DNA of 64,000 bases from Beijerinckiaceae bacterium (GCA_903970475.1 CAJCIQ010000136.1:1-64000), one strand, 5' to 3'. Counted from the first letter of the stretch, positions 29,499-39,478 are shown. Notes: generated from the letters alone by a model not told the origin. Translations and numbers: made by a program.

Positions 29499-32177
29499 CT
29501 AAACTTTTCCTGTGGCCCCTGGATCTGGGTTACCTGGTGCCCCGGAATTGGGAAGTCCTTGTTGTGCTCCACCTGTTCCTATGGCTCCTGGATCTGCATT
29601 ACCCACGGGTTCTTCAGCATCGCGCGCGACCGATGAAGTGACGGGCCTGGACGACCCTCGGGGTGAATGACCCGACGACCTGTCGGCCACATAGGCATCC
29701 GCACTCGCCTCGTCCTGCGTTGGTTCACTGCGTATGTAAATATCCTGACCAGGATTGGCCAATATAACCCCTGCTTTATCCAGGGCATCGTTTAATTCCT
29801 GAATGACCGCATGGGTGAGGCCTCCCGTATTGGACAGGTCCTCTGCCCAAAACAATACCTGGTACTCCACCCAATTACCACCAAATCCAGTGATCAGTAC
29901 TGAAGGGCCCGGATTAGCCATGATGTCTTTATGGGCATCCAACACCCCTCTGATCACGTCGGTAATTTTACCCAATCCCGCATCCCTGTTGGTCCGAATG
30001 TTCAAAGTGACCCTCCTGTTGCGGTTGCTAAGGGTCCAATTGGTCAGGGTTTGAGAAAGCAAGTCCCCATTGGGTATGATGATATCGGCTCCGTCGAAGT
30101 TGGAAATTTTAGAGGCCCTTATGCCTATCTCCTTGACAATGCCGGATCTTCCATTGACTTCCACCTGATCCCCTACTTTTATTGGGCGCTCAAAAGTCAG
30201 GATGATCCCACTCACCAGGTTATTGACGATGGTTTGCAAACCGAAGCCAATACCGACGCCCAGAGCGCCTACGATAAAGGATATTTTGGTTAAGGGTATT
30301 CCTGCTGCCCCAATGGCAATGAAGAAACCCAAGGCCAGTATAGCCAACCGGGCCATCAGGGAAATGGCTGCCGTATTGAGCGAACTTTGTCCGGTAGATG
30401 TACCCGGAGGCGGCGTTTGATTACCAAATATAAATGTGACAAACTGAGATAGTATGGACGCTATCCAGATGATCAGTACAAAGATGCCTATACTACCCAG
30501 ACTGAAAGACAAACTGCCTATGGTCCGCGGCTTAGAGATGATGGCCGTTACCGCATCATAGAAGGGTTCATATATGCTTAGATTGCGGGTGAGCAGTATG
30601 AACCAGAAAATACCACATAGTATGCGCAACAATACCTGGAAGCGCTGCTGTAGTTCCTTAAAGTTTAAAAAAGCAGAAAAGCGCGTATTCTTATAGGCCT
30701 CAGATTGAATATAAATCACTTCAATGACTATATTGGAGGATACCCAAAGGGTTACGGCATACACAATACTGTGAATACCCGTGAGCCCGATCAGTTTGGA
30801 TAAGGTGATGCGCCCGCTGATGTTAAAAAGCAGGGATAAGAACGCAGCCAGAAAAGCAAAGGAGGCCAAGGGTTTGGTGACATTAGGAAAAGTAATGCCT
30901 TTGATCACCCGATGCTCATGCTGCAACAGGCGGAAGCAAAAATACATGGAGGCAATGGCGCCCGCAAGCAGCAACCAACGCTCACCATAAGTTGTTTCAC
31001 CCAACAAGTCATCGAGGGTATAGCCTACCCACAGCACAATCATCCAGATACCCAGCTGCTTTCCTTTGGGGGTCAGGTAAGGAGGCATCAATATAGCCAA
31101 CCCTATCATCTGTATAAGTCCCGTCAGGTGCAGGTAGGACATGGGTATATTGGTTTCCAGAAAGGTCGCAAAGGTGAGCACCAACAACAGGCAGGAAACA
31201 AAAACGGTATGGTTCACGAAATGAACCGGAGCCAGGGTTGTGATCGTATCTCCTCTTTTTTTGATCTTCCTCAGGTTGACCCAGGTCCAGGCTGTAATGA
31301 CGATCAGGGCCACCAAAGCTATGGTCCGGGTATCCCAGGTAGCTTCCATATAAATGCTGGTTACCCTGAGTCCCCTGGAAATAGCATCCATTAAGTCCTG
31401 CCAAAGGTTACCGGTATAATCCGAGGGTTTTGCACTCCAGATGGGATCCTCTTCCTGTTTCCAAATCTGGCGTTTGACAAATTTAATCCGGTAATTGATC
31501 TCATCCATCAAGCTAGTGGCCTGCAAATACGCCGCTTCTACCCTGTTCTGCAAAAGCCCTACACTGGTTAAACCTTGTCGCTCCAGCGTATCTACCTGCT
31601 TATATTTGGTATCGATGTCCTGGAGCTGCCCAACAGCCAGCCGGAATAGCGCCGTGTCCGCCGGCAGGCTTTTTACCGTTGAGTCGTCCACAATCCTTTC
31701 AACGGACGCTGTAATTTCATCCATCTGGGAAGAATAACCATTAAGGGTGGCCTGCCATTCCTTGAGGTTATCCAGGTATTGCTGTACCAGTACCATTGAG
31801 CTATTTAGACTGCGCAAATTCATGCGCCTCCCTCTGGTATCTATGATTCCCTTAAATCTTTTCAGATCAGATTCCACTTTCGGCAACTGAGCGCTGATAT
31901 CGATGGTATCCAGGCCATGGCGGTAAAATGAGCTGATTTTGGTAATGTCCATGCTCAGCCGCTCTTCTTTGTTGATCAGATAGGGAACGACTGTATCCGA
32001 GGACCCGGATACCTGCATGCTGGAATCATTTTTACTGATTTGATCCAGTATCCTTTGCTGGAGCGGGACTGCCTTTTGGTGCTGGGCCCAAGTGGTACCG
32101 GGCCCCGAAAGAAAAAAGACCATCAGGGCACTCATCCATAGGCTCAGCCGGATCTTTGTTCGACAGGTGTTCTCCAT
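29499..32177 (-). CDS. large mechanosensitive ion channel (MscS/MscK family)
   Basis: An 892-residue protein from the ATG at 32177; a signal peptide (LSLWMSALMVFFLSGPGTTWA) precedes a roughly 250-residue coiled-coil periplasmic part and about ten membrane helices. The MscS core is near residues 590-790: helix TM3 LSFIVGALGVGIGFGLQTIV-NNLVSGII with its glycine-alanine packing, then the beta domain (DQVEVNGRSGIVKEIGIRAS). The final 75 residues are low-complexity Gly, Pro and Ser. It gates under membrane tension to relieve osmotic stress. Divergent from valS with 50 bp between starts. Confidence 0.9.
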   Translation of the reverse strand: MENTCRTKIRLSLWMSALMVFFLSGPGTTWAQHQKAVPLQQRILDQISKNDSSMQVSGSSDTVVPYLINKEERLSMDITKISSFYRHGLDTIDISAQLPKVESDLKRFKGIIDTRGRRMNLRSLNSSMVLVQQYLDNLKEWQATLNGYSSQMDEITASVERIVDDSTVKSLPADTALFRLAVGQLQDIDTKYKQVDTLERQGLTSVGLLQNRVEAAYLQATSLMDEINYRIKFVKRQIWKQEEDPIWSAKPSDYTGNLWQDLMDAISRGLRVTSIYMEATWDTRTIALVALIVITAWTWVNLRKIKKRGDTITTLAPVHFVNHTVFVSCLLLVLTFATFLETNIPMSYLHLTGLIQMIGLAILMPPYLTPKGKQLGIWMIVLWVGYTLDDLLGETTYGERWLLLAGAIASMYFCFRLLQHEHRVIKGITFPNVTKPLASFAFLAAFLSLLFNISGRITLSKLIGLTGIHSIVYAVTLWVSSNIVIEVIYIQSEAYKNTRFSAFLNFKELQQRFQVLLRILCGIFWFILLTRNLSIYEPFYDAVTAIISKPRTIGSLSFSLGSIGIFVLIIWIASILSQFVTFIFGNQTPPPGTSTGQSSLNTAAISLMARLAILALGFFIAIGAAGIPLTKISFIVGALGVGIGFGLQTIVNNLVSGIILTFERPIKVGDQVEVNGRSGIVKEIGIRASKISNFDGADIIIPNGDLLSQTLTNWTLSNRNRRVTLNIRTNRDAGLGKITDVIRGVLDAHKDIMANPGPSVLITGFGGNWVEYQVLFWAEDLSNTGGLTHAVIQELNDALDKAGVILANPGQDIYIRSEPTQDEASADAYVADRSSGHSPRGSSRPVTSSVARDAEEPVGNADPGAIGTGGAQQGLPNSGAPGNPDPGATGKV

Positions 32178-32194
32178 TCCGCTAAAATACGCAC

Positions 32195-32221
32195 TTGACT
32201 TATATACAATTCGTATTTTTG
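32195..32221 (+). promoter_or_regulatory. candidate valS promoter, start-proximal
   Basis: TTG at 32195-32197, 16 bp, then TATTTTTG at 32214-32221, an exact TAnnTTTG. The valS ATG follows only 6 bp later, so transcription from here would give an almost leaderless mRNA. Confidence 0.4.
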
Positions 32222-32227
32222 CCGGCA

Positions 32228-34876
32228 ATGGAACTGAGCAAAAACTTTACCCCTGCCGAGGCAGAGGAAAAATGGTATCAACACTGGCTGGATCATAAGT
32301 ACTTCTCTAGCAAGCCCGACGGACGCAAACCCTTTACGGTGGTCATCCCCCCACCCAACGTTACCGGGGTATTGCACATGGGGCATACCCTCAATGAAAC
32401 GGTTCAGGATATTCTGGTCCGTAAGGCACGTATGAACGGCTTTAACGCCTGCTGGGTACCCGGTAGCGACCATGCTTCTATTGCTACAGAGGCCAGGGTG
32501 GTGAACATGCTCAAGGATAGAGGGATTGAGAAAAAGGACCTGTCGAGAGAGGCGTTCCTCAAATATGCTTTTGAGTGGAAAGAAAAATACGGAGGCATCA
32601 TCTATTCTCAGTTTAAAAAACTGGGCTGTTCCGTGGATTGGGACAGGGTTACCTTTACCATGGATGATCATTATTATAAGGCCGTCATCAAGGTATTCAT
32701 AGAATTATATCAAAAAGGACTGGTCTACAGGGGAGCCCGTATGATCAACTGGGACCCCAAAGCCAAAACGGCCCTCAGCGATGAGGAAGTGGAGTATAAG
32801 GAACTCACAGGCAAACTCTACCATATAAGGTATGCCCTAACCGATACGGAGGGCAACCCAAATGGGGAATACATCTACATAGCCACCCAAAGGCCTGAAA
32901 CCATTATGGGGGATACGGCTATATGCGTACATCCGGAAGATGAACGCTATACCCATTTGAAAGGATGTTCTGCCATTGTTCCCTTAGTGAACAGGAAGAT
33001 CCCCATCATCTTCGATACCTATGTGGATCCGACCTTCGGTACCGGAGCACTTAAAGTGACCCCTGCCCATGATATCAACGACTATAACCTGGGCCTAAAG
33101 CACAACCTGCCTGTTATTGACACCCTCAATGACGATGGCACCCTGAGCCCAGCTGCGGAAGTGTTTGTTGGGGAAGATAGGTTTAAGGCCAGAAAGCTGG
33201 TGATTGCTGCGCTCCAGGAACAAGGCTTGCTCCACAAAGAGGAAACCTATGCCACCCGCCTGGGTTATAGCCAGCGTAATCCGGATACCGTAGTAGAACC
33301 CAGGATATCGACCCAATGGTTTGTAAAGATGAAAGACCTGGCTGGCCCTGCCTTACAAGCCGTGGACAGTGGGGAAATACGCATTCACCCTGGGGATCGT
33401 TTCCTGGCTACTTATAAGTACTGGCTGGAAAATGTAGAAGACTGGTGTATCAGCCGCCAGCTTTGGTGGGGTCAGCAAATTCCCGCCTTTTATGCGCCGG
33501 ACGGAAGCTTTGAAGTGGCGACTACGGCCGAAGAGGCTTTGGCCAAATTCAAAGCGAAAGGAACCACACTAACCCCGGCTGACCTCCGGCAAGACCCGGA
33601 CGTACTGGATACCTGGTTCTCCAGTTGGTTATGGCCTATAGAAGTGTTCAACGGCATTTCTGAGCCGGGCAATGCCGATATTAAATATTACTATCCCTCT
33701 TCCGTACTCGTTACAGGCCAGGACATCATCTTTTTCTGGGTGGCCCGTATGATCATGGCTGGTATGGAGTTTGAGCACGTCAAACCCTTTGAAGACGTAT
33801 ACTTCACGGGAATGGTAAGGGATAAGCTGGGTCGCAAGATGAGCAAAAGTCTGGGCAATTCCCCGGATTTGCTGAACCTGATCAGCCAGTACGGAGCAGA
33901 CTCCGTGCGTTTCGGGATCATGATTGCAGCTCCGGCTGGAAACGACTTGCTCTTTGATGAATCCGCCCTGGAACAAGGTCGATTCTTTACCAATAAGCTT
34001 TGGAACGCCTTGAAGTTGGTGAAAATGTGGGAGGGCCGCCAGGCCGGCACCAACGCTGACTATCCCCCCTTTGCCGTTAAATGGTTTGATAACCGGCTCA
34101 AGCAAGTACGCGCAGAGATAGAAGGAATGTTTAAGGATTTCCGCCTTAGCGAAGCCTTGAAAACCATCTACTCCCTGATATGGGACGATTTCTGTAGCTG
34201 GTACCTGGAATGGATAAAGCCCGGATTTGAGCAACCCATTGATGCAGACGTATACCGTAAAACCCTGAATTTCTTCGATGAACTGCTGGAGATCCTGCAT
34301 CCCTTTATGCCCTTCATTACGGAAGAAATCTATCACCTGCTTTCCATACGCAACCCGGGAGATGACCTTTGTATAGCCCAGTGGGAGGCAACTTCAGCCC
34401 CAGATGCCCCCATACTGGAACAGGGGTCTTTCCTCAAAAACGCCATTTCCGCTATCAGGGATGTCCGCAATAAGCAACAAATCAAACCCAAAGACGTTAT
34501 AGAATGCTGGGCTCAAAGCCAGTCACAGCCTGCGTCTTATTTCCAGGAAATCCTTCCATTGCTGAAAAAGCAAGTAAATGCCGGAGACATTCGTTTTAAT
34601 GAAACGGCGCCGGCTGGGGCGATTACGGTTGTGGTGGGCACGGCAACTTTCCAGATCAAAGGGCCTCATGCTTTAGACACTGGTCTGCAAAAAGAAGAAC
34701 TGCAAAAAGACCTGGATTACCAACGTAAATTCCTGGAATCTGTGGAAAAGAAACTGGGAAACGAGCGTTTCGTTGCCAATGCCAGAGAAGAGGTCATCGC
34801 TTTGGAAAAGAAAAAACAACAGGACGCCCTGGCCAAAATAAAAACACTGGAAGAAAGCCTGGCAGCCTTAGCATAA
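32228..34876 (+). CDS. valS: valine--tRNA ligase
   Basis: An 882-residue class I synthetase of usual length. HMGH (residues 50-53, in PPPNVTGVLHMGHTLNETVQ) is the HIGH motif, and KMSKSLGNSPDLL holds KMSKS. The CP1 editing domain (TQRPETIMGDTAICVHPEDE, GTGALKVTPAHDINDYN) removes mischarged threonine. The anticodon-binding helical domain and a C-terminal coiled coil (LDYQRKFLESVEKKLGNERF) complete it. The ATG at 32228 is chosen since the family starts with a few residues before the FTPAEAEEKWYQ segment; an upstream start at 32195 would include the promoter. Confidence 0.97.
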   Translation: MELSKNFTPAEAEEKWYQHWLDHKYFSSKPDGRKPFTVVIPPPNVTGVLHMGHTLNETVQDILVRKARMNGFNACWVPGSDHASIATEARVVNMLKDRGIEKKDLSREAFLKYAFEWKEKYGGIIYSQFKKLGCSVDWDRVTFTMDDHYYKAVIKVFIELYQKGLVYRGARMINWDPKAKTALSDEEVEYKELTGKLYHIRYALTDTEGNPNGEYIYIATQRPETIMGDTAICVHPEDERYTHLKGCSAIVPLVNRKIPIIFDTYVDPTFGTGALKVTPAHDINDYNLGLKHNLPVIDTLNDDGTLSPAAEVFVGEDRFKARKLVIAALQEQGLLHKEETYATRLGYSQRNPDTVVEPRISTQWFVKMKDLAGPALQAVDSGEIRIHPGDRFLATYKYWLENVEDWCISRQLWWGQQIPAFYAPDGSFEVATTAEEALAKFKAKGTTLTPADLRQDPDVLDTWFSSWLWPIEVFNGISEPGNADIKYYYPSSVLVTGQDIIFFWVARMIMAGMEFEHVKPFEDVYFTGMVRDKLGRKMSKSLGNSPDLLNLISQYGADSVRFGIMIAAPAGNDLLFDESALEQGRFFTNKLWNALKLVKMWEGRQAGTNADYPPFAVKWFDNRLKQVRAEIEGMFKDFRLSEALKTIYSLIWDDFCSWYLEWIKPGFEQPIDADVYRKTLNFFDELLEILHPFMPFITEEIYHLLSIRNPGDDLCIAQWEATSAPDAPILEQGSFLKNAISAIRDVRNKQQIKPKDVIECWAQSQSQPASYFQEILPLLKKQVNAGDIRFNETAPAGAITVVVGTATFQIKGPHALDTGLQKEELQKDLDYQRKFLESVEKKLGNERFVANAREEVIALEKKKQQDALAKIKTLEESLAALA

Positions 34877-34880
34877 GCGC

Positions 34881-34899
34881 TGCCGGCCTTATGCCGGCA
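34881..34899. terminator. GC-rich hairpin after valS
   Basis: TGCCGGC-CTTAT-GCCGGCA, a perfect 7-bp stem 4 bp after the valS stop, without a U-run; it also precedes the next ATG by 21 bp. It may be a weak terminator or an mRNA-stabilising hairpin. Confidence 0.4.
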
Positions 34900-34920
34900 A
34901 AGACAACCATAAACCATCCT

Positions 34921-35409
34921 ATGATACGTTTTGCTTTGTTTTTCCCCTTCCTCATCGCATCCATGTCATGGAGCGCTCGCCCCATGCAGTCCGGTATTAA
35001 CGAGGGTGACGTCACTTCTGCCGACACAGCCAAGCCCTATGACCCAGGGCTGCAATCCTATTGGGCTTCGCATTCCAGTGGGAGTACCCTTACGCCAGAA
35101 GCAGCCCGAACCATGCTGGATTCTCCGCTAATTGTTTTGGGAAAAACAGGCGCTTATACCATTACCCGCTTTCAATTTAGCTATAAGGAGCGGACCCAAT
35201 TCAAGGATGATTCAACCGGTGAAATAAAGGAGACTTACCACCTCTACTCCAGGGATTATTTCAATACAGCCTCCATCGATTCCTTATGGAAGAGCAATAT
35301 AGATTCCAGCCTTCAGTCAGGAGAAACGATTTATGTAAACCATATCATTGTAAAAGATGCCCAGGGCAAAAAGACCATGGCCCCCAACCTGGAATTAACC
35401 ATTCAATAG
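34921..35409 (+). CDS. exported hypothetical protein, 162 aa
   Basis: Start set at the ATG at 34921, giving a signal peptide (MIRFALFFPFLIASMSWSA). The mature part contains a DSPLIVLGKTGAYTITRFQF segment, alternating beta strands (TGEIKETYHLYSRDYF) and ends with MAPNLELTIQ. I do not recognise the family, though the layout suggests a small all-beta periplasmic protein. It follows valS by 44 bp in the same direction, with a hairpin in between. Confidence 0.6.
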   Translation: MIRFALFFPFLIASMSWSARPMQSGINEGDVTSADTAKPYDPGLQSYWASHSSGSTLTPEAARTMLDSPLIVLGKTGAYTITRFQFSYKERTQFKDDSTGEIKETYHLYSRDYFNTASIDSLWKSNIDSSLQSGETIYVNHIIVKDAQGKKTMAPNLELTIQ

Positions 35410-35466
35410 GCGCGGCCCGGAATCCAGACCAAGGAGCCCACACCCGCTACCGGCAGCATGGTGCCC

Positions 35467-38334
35467 TTAAAATAAGATCGGTAACAATATCTGCCATTGA
35501 TTGGGTGAGGTACCCACCAGGTTATTATCCAATAGCCGGTAATAACCGATCCCAAAGGTTACCGGGTACTGGTTCCACCAATTCGTATCGAAGTAGATTT
35601 CCAGACCTGTAGACCTCAGGTGATATTGGGAATGGGGCTTCAATCCCTCCAGCATCGTTTGATCATAGAGCACATTGGCCCTGATCCGGTAGAAGTAAAT
35701 AACACTGGCCGCTCCCCAATCTGGATAGACAAGGGGAAAATGGTAGTTGGCACTGGCCTTCCACATCTCCGGGAAATTAATCCCAGGATATCCCCTGGAA
35801 CCAGGGAAATCATTGGTATAACTATAATTCCCCAATGTATCCCTTCTTTGAAAAGCACCGTCGAGGACCAGACTATGACTATTAAACAAGCCGGGTAGGT
35901 AGACAGATCCGGTGATCAGGAGCTGCCAGGCTTTGGGGTCACCGAAGGTGCTTTTATCCAACGATGCGCTAAGGGAATGCGCCCAGTGTGGGAAAATCTG
36001 TTTGGTAGCTTGTTGGATCTGGGAGCTCCATGTAAGACCGTATTGGAAATATTCAATATGATCGGTGGCAAAATATTTCTTTGAATCCTGGGGTATGGAC
36101 AATTGATCTTCCTGCAAAGTAACCGAAGGCGTCAGGTATTGATAGAAACGTCCATGGGAGAAATCAAAAGGCACACTGGTTCCAAGTCCCGCCTGTAATT
36201 CATCCCAGTGTACCGCCAAACCCTGTGAGGTATAAGCCGTCCTGTGCAAGGTATAACCCACAGAACCACTGATCCAGGGATACCAGCCCGCATAAGTTCC
36301 ACCTGCTGAGAAATTACTGCTTTGCTCATTTTGGTTGTAATCATAACCGACCTGGGACTGGAAGGTATTGAGTACATTTTGCCCATAAAGGGTAAAGGAC
36401 CAATCAGGGTTACTATAATAAGGTCTGAAACTGTGAAAATTGAAAAAATGGGAGGCCTTATGATAAGGGGAAGACTGATAATTTTTAAAGGTATCCACAC
36501 GCCCAAGCGCACCTGAGGCAGAATCCTCCACAAAACCTTGCCTCAACAAAGGATATGCCTTCATGGTAAAAGCTTCTGGCGTTACCGGGGTCCAGGGAAA
36601 AGCATTTACCCGGTTACTGTACAAAGCCCATCCATCCGCAGCGGGTGTTGACCAGGAGATGGTCCCCTTATCTACGGAGGGCATATAGTATGACCGGACT
36701 CCATCGGTCAGTTGAAACAAGGCTCCGCCGGCCACCCCTTGAGACCCACCGGAGGCTAGCTCCGGGCCACCTGCGGCGCCGCGCACATAAGCCATGAGCT
36801 GATTCCCGTGTCCTTGCTGGGCACTGAAATAAATCGTATCTCCCGAGGCATAAGGAAAGGAGACCAGGTGAAAAGAAAAAGGCAGTAGAATATCGTATTG
36901 ATGCGCTTCCATATCCACCCTCACCAAAGACATCATACCCTGCCCATTCCGGATGCCCGCCACTATATGTTTGCCATCGGCTTCCCAGCGGGGCATGACA
37001 TAATAATAGCGCAGCGGATTTGGTAAGGAATCCACTACCTCACCCGTTTTTACGTCTATGATATGCAAGGCTGCCTTACCTCCTGCTTGTATAGAAACAG
37101 CCACTACCCTACACCCATCCGGGCTGATATCCGGAGAGAAGTACTTGCTTCCATGGGTAATGGAGCGCTGCCGCCCCGTATGTACGTCCAATATCCGCAA
37201 ATCATTATACTGACGCAGCCCCCAACGATGGTCCGGTTGGTAGGCCGCATATACCACCTTTCCATTTTTGTAAGAAAAATAACTGTCCTGGGCTATGTCC
37301 CAGGTCCTTAGCTTATGCCATCCGGAAGCATCCCTGATATAAAAGGCCGGCACCTTACTATAGCTCCCCCTGGCTACAATCATCCCTCCATCACCCATCA
37401 GGTACCCTTGTTGATAATTCACAACATCATGCCTGAGCAAAGGCGTCAATAAATGACCTGCGACAACCGTGTCCAAGCGGAGCAGGGAATCCTTATAAGT
37501 GGTCATAGCTGCTTCCCTGAAAACTTTAAAAGATTCACCTGTATAATGTTGAACGGCTTTTTGGAAGGGGTACAAACCCCTCTTTCCTGCCGCGGCATCT
37601 CCGGCAATATTCTTCCAGATATCCGGTCCAAACTGAGCCCTTCCATAGGACACCAGCATATATCCCAATGGATACCAGTCCGGAACCAGTGAACGGTAGG
37701 ATCCGTTCCTCCAGGTCTGCCAACTATAGTCTCTGTTTGAAGTCCACAATGCCGTGAAATCGTCCAGGAAAGAGGGCAACCTGCCCCTTCCCTCCTGGCT
37801 CACCAGGGTTTCCTGAAAAACGGCATCGCCTTCGAAGAACCAATTCGGAACAGTCATGGCATTACCCAGGTCCTGTCCCTGTTCACCCAAAATGAATGAA
37901 AGGATCTTTGAAAAACCTCTATCAAAATTCATATATTGCTGAACATGGCGATATTCGTGTATGGCGAGGTTTTCGTAAGGAGGTAAGGACCCCAAGCTGA
38001 AAACATCCTGGGGAGGATTGAGGTAAAACTCGCTCCGGAAGGGGCCCAAGGCTACAAAGCCGTTTTCGTATGTAACGTCCTTTTGAAAAACAATATTGAT
38101 TTTACGTTGCTTGACCCCAATAGAATGACCCGTAGATTTATTCAGATAGTGTACAATTTGTGCGACACGCAACGCCTCGCTATCCATACCGACTGGATAG
38201 ATTACCCTGGCGGTATCGGAATTATATTGCCTCCAGCGGATGGAAGAAGGATTTCCACCAAAAACATCCTGGGCATACAAGAATTGATTAAATTGAAGCA
38301 GCAGCAAAACTGTGGTGGCGATTAAACCCTTCAT
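35467..38334 (-). CDS. peptidase-MA-like / beta-propeller / outer-membrane beta-barrel fusion
   Basis: A 955-residue exported protein (signal peptide MKGLIATTVLLLLQFNQFLYA). Residues about 95-290 look like a gluzincin metallopeptidase: ENLAIHEYRHVQQYMNFDRG carries HExxH, and NWFFEGDAVFQE supplies the downstream Glu. Residues about 290-590 have TolB-like beta-propeller repeats (YFSPDISPDGCRVVAVSIQA, YYVMPRWEADGKHIVAGI). The last 330 residues are amphipathic strands ending in a terminal Phe (QILLPILF), as in an outer-membrane barrel. It is probably anchored in the outer membrane with a protease and propeller head; which side the head faces is not shown. Confidence 0.75.
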   Translation of the reverse strand: MKGLIATTVLLLLQFNQFLYAQDVFGGNPSSIRWRQYNSDTARVIYPVGMDSEALRVAQIVHYLNKSTGHSIGVKQRKINIVFQKDVTYENGFVALGPFRSEFYLNPPQDVFSLGSLPPYENLAIHEYRHVQQYMNFDRGFSKILSFILGEQGQDLGNAMTVPNWFFEGDAVFQETLVSQEGRGRLPSFLDDFTALWTSNRDYSWQTWRNGSYRSLVPDWYPLGYMLVSYGRAQFGPDIWKNIAGDAAAGKRGLYPFQKAVQHYTGESFKVFREAAMTTYKDSLLRLDTVVAGHLLTPLLRHDVVNYQQGYLMGDGGMIVARGSYSKVPAFYIRDASGWHKLRTWDIAQDSYFSYKNGKVVYAAYQPDHRWGLRQYNDLRILDVHTGRQRSITHGSKYFSPDISPDGCRVVAVSIQAGGKAALHIIDVKTGEVVDSLPNPLRYYYVMPRWEADGKHIVAGIRNGQGMMSLVRVDMEAHQYDILLPFSFHLVSFPYASGDTIYFSAQQGHGNQLMAYVRGAAGGPELASGGSQGVAGGALFQLTDGVRSYYMPSVDKGTISWSTPAADGWALYSNRVNAFPWTPVTPEAFTMKAYPLLRQGFVEDSASGALGRVDTFKNYQSSPYHKASHFFNFHSFRPYYSNPDWSFTLYGQNVLNTFQSQVGYDYNQNEQSSNFSAGGTYAGWYPWISGSVGYTLHRTAYTSQGLAVHWDELQAGLGTSVPFDFSHGRFYQYLTPSVTLQEDQLSIPQDSKKYFATDHIEYFQYGLTWSSQIQQATKQIFPHWAHSLSASLDKSTFGDPKAWQLLITGSVYLPGLFNSHSLVLDGAFQRRDTLGNYSYTNDFPGSRGYPGINFPEMWKASANYHFPLVYPDWGAASVIYFYRIRANVLYDQTMLEGLKPHSQYHLRSTGLEIYFDTNWWNQYPVTFGIGYYRLLDNNLVGTSPNQWQILLPILF

Positions 38335-38373
38335 AGGTCCAATATACAATTGTTTTCATATATTCCTTTTCAC

Positions 38374-38958
38374 ATGACAACTACCCAAAACCAACCCACT
38401 AAGATCACCCATCGCTTTGCTTTCAAGGTCATGGCCAGTGCTTTTTGCGGAATCCATATTCCCCTGATCGGAATGCTTGTTTACCTATACTTCATTTCCG
38501 GCACCCCCAACACCATGCGCGTTTTATTGGCCATTTTTCTATTCACCCTGGCCGGGGCCGCCGCCACTATGCTTATCCTCAACAGGATGCTACGTCCTTT
38601 GAAAACAGGCAGGATAGCATTACAGCAATTTATCACTACCCGCCAGACCCAGCCGATGCCCAAACATTCCAATGATGAATTGGGCGTCCTATTTCAACAG
38701 GTGGAATACCTGATGTTCATTTTACAAAAAACAGTTTCGGAACGAAACCATATCCTCGAAGTAGCCATTACTTCCAACGAGGAATTCCAAAACTCCATCA
38801 AGCAGTTCGTGCAAGCCAAGGAAGCCGCTTTTGACAAAAGTGATCCTGAGATCATGAAGAATGCCATGGAAGAAGCACTACGCACCGCTAGTGCCAAAAT
38901 CCAGGCAGCCAATGGAATTCTACATAACTTTGGACAGTCTGTTTCCCAAGCAGTTTAA
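38374..38958 (+). CDS. membrane protein with HAMP-like linker, no kinase domain
   Basis: A 194-residue protein from the ATG at 38374. Two membrane helices (about 20-45 IPLIGMLVYLYFISG and 55-75 VLLAIFLFTLAGAAATMLIL) enclose a very short outer loop. A HAMP-like segment follows (NRMLRPLKTGRIALQQFI, then SNDELGVLFQQVEYLMFIL) and a long helical C-terminus. No histidine kinase, cyclase or chemoreceptor signalling tip is present. It may pass a signal to a separate partner or be a shortened sensor. The GNAT gene follows by 16 bp. Confidence 0.6.
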   Translation: MTTTQNQPTKITHRFAFKVMASAFCGIHIPLIGMLVYLYFISGTPNTMRVLLAIFLFTLAGAAATMLILNRMLRPLKTGRIALQQFITTRQTQPMPKHSNDELGVLFQQVEYLMFILQKTVSERNHILEVAITSNEEFQNSIKQFVQAKEAAFDKSDPEIMKNAMEEALRTASAKIQAANGILHNFGQSVSQAV

Positions 38959-38974
38959 TGAACAGCCCACGAAC

Positions 38975-39478
38975 ATGATCATCATAAGAGACGCCATTAC
39001 AGACGATATTCCGCTCATTCGCAGATTGGCACTGGACATCTGGCCTGACGCCTACCAGGAAATCATCCCCAAAGAGCAATTGGATTATATGCTGGATTTG
39101 ATCTATAGCACGAACGCCCTCGATCACCAAATGCGTATGGGTCAGCGCTTTCTCCTTATAGAAGAAAACGGGACGCCTAAAGGTTTTGCCGGCTTCGGCG
39201 AAGTAGATCCTCCTGGAACCTATAAGTTACATAAGCTGTATGTATTGCCTGCCAAGCAAGGTAGCGGACTTGGACGTCAACTGATTACCCACGTGATGAA
39301 CCTGGTTCAGGCCCTGGAAGGAAAGGCGCTGGTATTGAACGTTAACCGGCACAATAAAGCAAAATCCTTCTATGAGAAAATGGGTTTCAGGGTGGTCAGG
39401 GAGGAAGACATAGATATCGGTAGGGGATATTACATGAACGACTACGTTATGCAATACGCCCTCAACGATCAGGCCTAG
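38975..39478 (+). CDS. GNAT-family N-acetyltransferase
   Basis: A 167-residue protein read from the ATG at 38975; upstream in-frame sequence overlaps the previous gene. The acetyl-CoA site is YKLHKLYVLPAKQGSGLGRQ (Q-x-x-G-x-G/A type) and the C-terminal motif NVNRHNKAKSFYEKMGFRVV is typical of N-acetyltransferases acting on small molecules or peptides. The substrate is not evident. Likely co-transcribed with the HAMP-like protein. Confidence 0.9.
   Translation: MIIIRDAITDDIPLIRRLALDIWPDAYQEIIPKEQLDYMLDLIYSTNALDHQMRMGQRFLLIEENGTPKGFAGFGEVDPPGTYKLHKLYVLPAKQGSGLGRQLITHVMNLVQALEGKALVLNVNRHNKAKSFYEKMGFRVVREEDIDIGRGYYMNDYVMQYALNDQA

Noticed and set aside
33629-34336. Minus-strand open frame of 235 codons inside valS
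   Set aside because: Antisense shadow of a conserved tRNA synthetase gene.
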